A stretch of DNA of 17,592 bases from an uncultured Lachnospiraceae bacterium (GTDB lineage Bacteria; Bacillota; Clostridia; Lachnospirales; Lachnospiraceae): NCBI GenBank assembly GCA_945834545.1, contig CAMAHO010000026.1, positions 1 to 17,592 of the forward strand, written 5' to 3'. Numbering within the stretch: the first letter of the stretch is position 1; each line of letters opens with the position of its first letter. This document shows positions 12,624 through 17,592 of this stretch, one piece after another. Below the pieces are notes generated by a model. The model was not told where the DNA came from. It worked only from the letters and a program-made list of their open reading frames with translations, and searched no databases. The translations under genes were made by a program, and so were the position numbers.

Positions 12624-14093
12624 CTACACACCACTGATGGAGGCTAACAGTTCAAGCACCGGAGCCGGGTGGATACCAAAGAAAATTACCACTGCTGCAA
12701 AGACAAAGAGCGGAAGGAGCATATACCAGTTCGGGTCCGTTATATCCTGAAGGGAGGAATACGCAAAGTCCTTTCCCGGGAAGAACGCCCTGACCAAAAT
12801 CGTTACCATATAAATAGCGGTCAACAGGGCAGAAACCAACAGGCAGCCCACCCCGATGTAGGCGAGGGGCTCTCTGCTGTCAATGGCTGCATAAGCCAGA
12901 GACCACTTGCTCACAAAGCCGGCTAACCCGGGAACCCCCATTAGAGCGAAGGCAGAGATGGCAAACAGGATAAAGATTTTCGGCATTCTTCGCCCCAACC
13001 CGTCCAGCTCGTGAATGTAATTCTTTCCGGTCTTATAGATGACAGAACCAGCACAAAAGAAGGAGGTAATCTTCATAAAGGAATGAAACAGCATATGACA
13101 TAGAGCTCCTGTCAGTCCTAAGGGTGTCATAAGGACCACACCAAACAGAATGTAGGAGAGGTTGCTGACGGTGGACCAGGCAAGTCTGCGTTTCAGGTGG
13201 GTTTCCTTCAGTGCCCGGCTGCAGCCATAGACTATGGTAAAGAGAACAAAGCCCATAACTGTATACTGTGCAAAACTGCCCCGAAGGTAATCTGCCCCAA
13301 AGCTGTAGTAGGTAATACGCATGACGGCAAAGGCACCGGTGTTTACCACGGCCACCGCATGCAAAAGGGCGGTAACCGGAGTGGGGGCAACACCTGCCTT
13401 GGGCAGCCAGTTAGAGAAGGGCCAGACAGCTGTTTTGATACCAAAGCCAAAAAAGGAAAGGATGTACACCAGGTAAATGACGTTGGTACGATTCCCGATT
13501 TTGGCCAGGTCCATAACCCCACCGGGCAAAAAGCTGGCCGTTGTGCCGTAGGTCAGAACAAACACCATGCCAATAAAGGCAAAGGCGGCACCGCCAATCA
13601 TATAGTAGAGATAGGTGCGGCTGGCAAGGATGGCTTCCCTGGTTCTTGTGTGCATCACAAGTGGCAGTGTCACCAGACTTAGGGCTTCAAAGAAAAAGTA
13701 CAGCGTCACGATGTTTTCGGAAAAGGCAATGCCCAAGGTGACACCGTAGGTTACGATATAGAACAAAAAGAAGCTCTTTTCGTTGCTCTCGTGTTTCATA
13801 TATTCAAAGGAGTACAGGACTGCCAGAGGCCAGAGAAACGCCACCATAGCACCAAACAGCTTGCCCATAGCATCCAGATGAAAGCTGACGGATAAGCGGC
13901 TGTTAAAGCGAAACAGGGTGTAGGTTCCCTGGGGGCTTAAGTAGAGCAGGGTCAGTACCAGAGCGGAGGTTACCAGACATAAAAACTCCAGGTAGATTAA
14001 CATATCCGTTCGCCTTCGATAGGGTAAGAACGGAATTAGGCACGCACCTAGAATGGGAAATAAAATGGTGAGGAAAAACAAGTATTGCTCCAT
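12624..14093 (-). CDS. MrpD/NuoM-like antiporter-type membrane subunit lacking the TM8 lysine
   Basis: A 489-residue, about 14-TM protein of the proton-conducting subunit family. Glu136 in FFFEALSLVTLPLV (TM5), Lys220 in GFGIKTAVWPFSNWLPKAG (TM7), Lys341 in LFHSFMKITSFF (TM10) and Lys396 in GFVSKWSLA (TM12) are present. The TM8 segment reads TALLHAVAVVNTGAFAVMRI: Asn251 stands where MrpA-type sequences (LHSATMVKAG) have the channel Lys, and the codon at 13341-13343 on the minus strand is AAC. The start follows AAGGAG at 8 bases; the gap from the gene before it is 16 bases. It probably forms the membrane arm with the three neighbouring paralogues. Exact subunit identity is not decided by sequence alone. 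Confidence 0.88.
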   Translation of the reverse strand: MEQYLFFLTILFPILGACLIPFLPYRRRTDMLIYLEFLCLVTSALVLTLLYLSPQGTYTLFRFNSRLSVSFHLDAMGKLFGAMVAFLWPLAVLYSFEYMKHESNEKSFFLFYIVTYGVTLGIAFSENIVTLYFFFEALSLVTLPLVMHTRTREAILASRTYLYYMIGGAAFAFIGMVFVLTYGTTASFLPGGVMDLAKIGNRTNVIYLVYILSFFGFGIKTAVWPFSNWLPKAGVAPTPVTALLHAVAVVNTGAFAVMRITYYSFGADYLRGSFAQYTVMGFVLFTIVYGCSRALKETHLKRRLAWSTVSNLSYILFGVVLMTPLGLTGALCHMLFHSFMKITSFFCAGSVIYKTGKNYIHELDGLGRRMPKIFILFAISAFALMGVPGLAGFVSKWSLAYAAIDSREPLAYIGVGCLLVSALLTAIYMVTILVRAFFPGKDFAYSSLQDITDPNWYMLLPLFVFAAVVIFFGIHPAPVLELLASISGV

Positions 14094-14109
14094 TTCCGCA
14101 GACTCCTTT

Positions 14110-15645
14110 CTATCGTATTATAAACAAAGTCGAGACAGTCTGAAAGAGGCTGTCTGACAGACTCTGGGTGAAGGACAGAATTGCATTGGGAAACAACCCC
14201 AGTCCTAATGTCAAAAGTGCCAGAATAAGCAGAGGAATCAGCATCCAGAGGGAAGGCTCACAGGGCTTATCCGCATGTACAGTAGTCTCCTTGGTTACAA
14301 AGAACCCATCCATGGTGATGGGCAGCAAATAGCCGGCTGTTAGGAGGGCACTGACAAGCAGTATTACAGGCCCCAAAAAACGAAAGACACCGGCGGTAGA
14401 GGCGAAAGCTCCCTGGGCTAAATACCATTTGCTTAAGAAACCACAGGTAGGAGGAATTCCCACCAGGGCCAAGGCGAAAAAGGTGTAGCACCAAAGGGTG
14501 ACAGGCATTTTCTTGCCCACCCCTTGTAATTGGTCTACCCGGGTGTATCCAAAGGAATATAGGAAAACGCCGGCAGTCAAAAAGAGTCCGCATTTCACAA
14601 TGGCATGAAAGAGTAGGTGTAACAAGGCCCCTTGCACTCCCTGTGGAGTGACGATAAACAGTCCAAAGAGAATGTAGGACACCTGGCTGACTGTGGAATA
14701 GGCCAGTCTTTTTTTGAAGACTTTTTCCCGGAAGGCTAAAAGAGACCCCATAAATACGGTTATCAGGGACAAGCTCTGCAGCACAGTCAGAAGGAAGCTT
14801 CCCTGCAAAGCAGAGGGTCCTATGATATAGTACATAACCCGGATAATGGCCAGCACGCCGCATTTTACTATGATGCCGGACAAAGCCGCTGATGCCGGAC
14901 TGGGAGCCACCGGATGAGCCGTGGGAAGCCAGGCGTGGAGGGGAAACATGCCGGCCTTCACAGAAAAACCTAACAGCATGATGAGGATTGCGACAGGAAG
15001 CAAACCGTCTCCCTGGGAAAGCAGTGCTTGGCTTGCACTACCTCCTGCTACAAAGCTTAGGTCAGGCAGGGTGTGGTAGAGAACAAAAATTCCAAACAAT
15101 CCCATATAGGCTCCGCACATAGAATAGAAAAGATATTTTAAGGAAGCCATAATCGCCTCTCTCGAACCGTTGTGAAGGACAAGGGGGAAGGAGGTCAGGG
15201 ACATCAGCTCATAGAACAGATACATAGTAACCAGATTCTGTGAGCATCCCAGGCAATACAAAACTCCGTACAAGAGAAGAAAGAACCCAAAGAAACGCTT
15301 TTCCTCTCCCTCACGAGTTAGGTAGGTGATGCTGTAAAACCCTACCACCACCCAGATGAGCGTTACGGTCAGAACAAAAAAACGACCAAGGCTGTCCAGG
15401 GAAAGGGCAATGGGAAGCTTGGAAAACAGGTGAAACAGCACCACACTGCCGGTAACCTTCAGACTGCAGAATACAGTGCAAAGGGCACTGAGAGATAAGG
15501 CAGACAAAAAGAGGGTACGGGCAGGCCACGGCTTTGCCTCGGTCTTGTGGGAGGAAGGCGTTCTCTTTTCCCTAAAGGACCAAACTAACAGAGCAAGGCC
15601 GGCAAGGAAGCTTATGAATATAGGTGCTAATAAAAAGATGTTCAT
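14110..15645 (-). CDS. NuoL/NuoM/MrpD-like antiporter-type membrane subunit
   Basis: A 511-residue, about 14-TM member of the proton-conducting subunit family. It has a full set of channel residues: Glu146 in FYELMSLTSFPLV (TM5), Lys230 in GFSVKAGMFPLHAWLPTAHP (TM7), His244, Lys261 in SGIIVKCGVLAIIR (TM8), Lys351 in FHAIVKCGLF (TM10) and Lys406 in GFLSKWYLA (TM12). A charged cytoplasmic-type loop (24-41) separates TM1 from TM2. The start is set by AAAGGA 9 bases before the ATG. It lies 26 bases after the preceding subunit and 16 before the next, in one operon. Substrate ion (H+ or Na+) cannot be read from the sequence. Confidence 0.9.
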   Translation of the reverse strand: MNIFLLAPIFISFLAGLALLVWSFREKRTPSSHKTEAKPWPARTLFLSALSLSALCTVFCSLKVTGSVVLFHLFSKLPIALSLDSLGRFFVLTVTLIWVVVGFYSITYLTREGEEKRFFGFFLLLYGVLYCLGCSQNLVTMYLFYELMSLTSFPLVLHNGSREAIMASLKYLFYSMCGAYMGLFGIFVLYHTLPDLSFVAGGSASQALLSQGDGLLPVAILIMLLGFSVKAGMFPLHAWLPTAHPVAPSPASAALSGIIVKCGVLAIIRVMYYIIGPSALQGSFLLTVLQSLSLITVFMGSLLAFREKVFKKRLAYSTVSQVSYILFGLFIVTPQGVQGALLHLLFHAIVKCGLFLTAGVFLYSFGYTRVDQLQGVGKKMPVTLWCYTFFALALVGIPPTCGFLSKWYLAQGAFASTAGVFRFLGPVILLVSALLTAGYLLPITMDGFFVTKETTVHADKPCEPSLWMLIPLLILALLTLGLGLFPNAILSFTQSLSDSLFQTVSTLFIIR

Positions 15646-15671
15646 ACAGGTAAATCCTTTCCATAATACAA

Positions 15672-17183
15672 TTAGGAGAACAGTTCCAGACCCCTGGTCA
15701 GCAAATCAATAATCGGTTCACTTTCAAAGCATAGGACGATATTGACCAGAATAAACAGTACATAGGCCAAGGACTTGGCAGGCTGGTCCAATATCCCAAT
15801 GTTTGGAGCTTTGGTGTCGCCAGAGGTTTGGGCCTTTTTCTCCGGAGAGTAGATGCGGATCACAGTTTTCATAAAATACAGGGCGTTCAAAATGGTACTG
15901 ATAGCCAGGGCAAACAAGGTGGGAAACAGCTTGTCCGGGTGGCTTACCCCTGCCTGGGAAAAAAGCAGCTTGGAGATAAAGCCGGAGAACAAAGGGATCC
16001 CTACCATGGACAGGGCACCTACCGTAAAGGCAATGCCTGCCAGCTTATTGCGATAACCGGAGCCGTTGATTTCGTGAATATTTGTGGTTCCCTGGGAGGC
16101 ATCACGCAACCCTGAGGCAGCTACAAACAGCAAAGACTTGGTTGCTGCGTGGGAGAGGATATGAAAAAGGCTTGCAATCATGCCGGCGGTGGTACCCAGA
16201 CCAAAGCCCATGTAGATATACCCAATCTGAGCCACAGAGGAAAAGGCAATCATCCTTCTTAGGTCGTTTTCCTTTATGGCATCCACAGACCCCATAATCA
16301 TGCCTGCGATTCCGAGAAAGAACAGCAGGTGAATGACCTTGGATTGACTAAATAGGTCAAAACCAATGACACGGTAGATGATTTTTACCAACAGGAAGAT
16401 ATATCCCTTAGACACCAGTGAGGACAGGATAGCCGCTGAGGACACAGTGGAGTAGCCGTAGGCATCCGGCAACCAGGTGTGGAAGGGAAACAGGGCACTT
16501 TTGATAGCCAGTCCCACACAAATCAAGCTGATGGCAACCATAAGCGGAACGGTATATTGACCGTTTGCGACTATGATATGTACCTGCTCCTTGATGTTGC
16601 TCATCAAAAGATGACCGGTTAGGCCATAGAGGTAGCTGATTCCTAAGAGCAGAAGACCGGAGCCTAATAAGCTCATAATCATATAGCGCACGGAGGCTTC
16701 GATTGTGCGTCCGGTTTGCTTAATCATAATGAGTCCGCAGGCAGATATAGTATTAATCTCTACAAAAACATAAGCCGTAAACAAATCGTTTGTATAGATA
16801 AGCGCTAAGATCGAGCAGAGCAGCAGATTCACCATAATATAGTATAGATTCCACTTGCCCTCCTCTACCTCGTGTTCTCTTTCACGGGTGCCGGAGATAA
16901 GACAAAGCAGCATAATCAGGCAAAAAAAGGTGGCCATAAATGCTTCTAAGACACCGATTCGTATCTCATTACCCCATGGAGCACTAAAGTGTCCCATAGT
17001 GTAGACATAGGACGTATTGGTGCGCAGGGTAAAGGCAAATACCAGTGCCTGCATGAAGCCAAGTAGGGCAACTACGAACAGGTTTACTCGCTTTGCCCAT
17101 GTTCCATCCAGTATGGAACATAGCGGGCCTGAAAAGAGACCAATGATTATGGATAGAAAAGGAAGATTCTGTACGAATTCCAC
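15672..17183 (-). CDS. MrpD/NuoN-like antiporter-type membrane subunit
   Basis: A 503-residue, about 14-TM protein that, from its place directly after the MrpC-like subunit, occupies the mrpD position. Channel residues are Glu142 in YVFVEINTIS (TM5), Lys228 in GLAIKSALFPFHTWLPDAY (TM7), Lys259 in SSLVSKGYIFLL (TM8), Lys349 in SHAATKSLLF (TM10) and Lys405 in SGFISKLLF (TM12). The loop after TM7 has Tyr-Gly in place of the His-Pro seen in two of its paralogues. The start codon is GTG, immediately adjacent to the TAA of the preceding gene; the Shine-Dalgarno AGGAGG lies inside that gene 8 bases upstream, implying translational coupling. I leave the gene symbol blank because four paralogues are present. 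Confidence 0.9.
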   Translation of the reverse strand: MEFVQNLPFLSIIIGLFSGPLCSILDGTWAKRVNLFVVALLGFMQALVFAFTLRTNTSYVYTMGHFSAPWGNEIRIGVLEAFMATFFCLIMLLCLISGTREREHEVEEGKWNLYYIMVNLLLCSILALIYTNDLFTAYVFVEINTISACGLIMIKQTGRTIEASVRYMIMSLLGSGLLLLGISYLYGLTGHLLMSNIKEQVHIIVANGQYTVPLMVAISLICVGLAIKSALFPFHTWLPDAYGYSTVSSAAILSSLVSKGYIFLLVKIIYRVIGFDLFSQSKVIHLLFFLGIAGMIMGSVDAIKENDLRRMIAFSSVAQIGYIYMGFGLGTTAGMIASLFHILSHAATKSLLFVAASGLRDASQGTTNIHEINGSGYRNKLAGIAFTVGALSMVGIPLFSGFISKLLFSQAGVSHPDKLFPTLFALAISTILNALYFMKTVIRIYSPEKKAQTSGDTKAPNIGILDQPAKSLAYVLFILVNIVLCFESEPIIDLLTRGLELFS

Positions 17184-17561
17184 TTAGTTCTCCTCCTTTC
17201 GAATCAAGGTAGAAATCTCGTCCAAATCCAGAGTATGGTATCTTTTATACAGACGTATGGTTAAGGACAGCATCAACGCCGTGACAGAGACAGACACCAC
17301 AATTCCGGTCAGCACCAGTCCGCTGGGAATGGGGTTCACATAGGCCTCCACACTTTGTATTCCATCGGTCACAATGGGAGCCTTTCGAAATTGGATATAC
17401 CCCTTTAAGGCTAAAAATAAATAGGTGGCGGTATCCATAATATTCAGCCCGATGATCTTCTTGATCAGGTTCTTCTGCAGCAGCAGATTGGAGAAGCCGA
17501 TGCCAAACAGGATCATCGCCACTGCCTCGGGATAATTGTTGATCAGATTGGAAACATTCAT
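17184..17561 (-). CDS. mrpC: MrpC/MnhC-like (NuoK-type) antiporter subunit
   Basis: A 125-residue protein with three membrane segments (about 11-28, 34-53 and 80-105). The third carries the family signature VNPIPSGLVLTGIVVSVSVTALMLSLTIR (76-103), typical of subunit C of Mrp/Mnh Na+/H+ antiporters, which is related to NuoK. The C-terminus is charged and cytoplasmic. The central segment (GIQSVEAYVNP) is longer than in NuoK, as usual for MrpC. AGGAGG is 8 bases before the ATG. The sequence upstream to the window edge has no promoter and contains a TAG (17577-17579) that could be the stop of a preceding gene, so the operon probably continues to the right. Confidence 0.88.
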   Translation of the reverse strand: MNVSNLINNYPEAVAMILFGIGFSNLLLQKNLIKKIIGLNIMDTATYLFLALKGYIQFRKAPIVTDGIQSVEAYVNPIPSGLVLTGIVVSVSVTALMLSLTIRLYKRYHTLDLDEISTLIRKEEN

Positions 17562-17592
17562 CTTAATGCCCTCCTTTTCTAAACATACAGTA
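17562..17592 (-). other. Window edge: probable continuation of the antiporter operon
   Basis: These 31 bases hold only the Shine-Dalgarno of the MrpC-like gene and a TAG triplet. There is no promoter or terminator. By comparison with Mrp operons, an MrpB-like or other small subunit gene is expected just outside the window (inference). Confidence 0.4.

Noticed and set aside
13197..13682. 161-codon plus-strand reading frame opposite the 489-residue antiporter subunit
   Set aside because: It is antisense to a clear family protein, has low-complexity Gly/Lys composition and no ribosome binding site; a shadow frame.

Overview
The window looks like chromosomal DNA from a Gram-positive, moderate-GC Clostridia, most likely a Lachnospiraceae. 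The basis is indirect. Strong purine-rich Shine-Dalgarno sequences precede nearly every gene, the ClpC and YtrA-type GntR proteins are of Firmicute type, the tRNA gene has no encoded CCA, and the SH3 membrane protein and the small acidic protein at 8288 resemble proteins I associate with that family. No phage, plasmid, CRISPR or resistance gene is visible.

Layout. (1) Bases 1-5167, plus strand: a purine operon purE-purM-purN-purD, followed with no visible terminator by a gene for a bitopic membrane protein with two bacterial SH3 domains. A strong intrinsic terminator closes the block at 5137-5167. (2) Bases 5222-8132, plus strand: a YtrA-type GntR repressor gene and clpC. They are driven by one promoter whose -10 is covered by a 23-bp inverted repeat, a good candidate for the repressor's own operator. 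(3) Bases 8192-8701: a small conserved protein of unknown function on its own strong promoter. (4) Bases 8718-10262: radA, with a stem-loop in its leader, a REP-like palindrome after its stop codon and a bidirectional terminator. (5) Bases 10265-10394, minus strand: tRNA-Trp(CCA) with its own promoter. (6) Bases 10415-10596: a compact, highly palindromic element with 13-bp terminal inverted repeats and an 8-bp flanking direct repeat, resembling a MITE. (7) Bases 10585-17561, minus strand: an operon of ion-translocating membrane subunits. It has one MrpC/NuoK-like subunit and four tandem proteins of the MrpA/MrpD/NuoL/M/N family, and it enters from beyond the right edge.

How the genes work together. 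PurE, PurM, PurN and PurD cover four steps of IMP synthesis. PurF, PurL, PurC and PurH are not here and must be encoded elsewhere if the pathway is complete. ClpC and RadA are stress and DNA-repair housekeeping proteins; here clpC is paired with a GntR regulator rather than with ctsR-mcsA-mcsB. The antiporter-like operon would form a membrane arm that moves H+ or Na+, but no redox, hydrogenase or cation-specific partner lies inside the window, so its physiological coupling cannot be decided.

The most unusual parts are the palindromic element at 10415-10596, which also supplies the stop codon of the last antiporter gene; the inverted repeat over the gntR-clpC promoter; and an Asn replacing a normally conserved channel Lys in one of the four antiporter paralogues. 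I found no convincing complete novel defence or mobile system.
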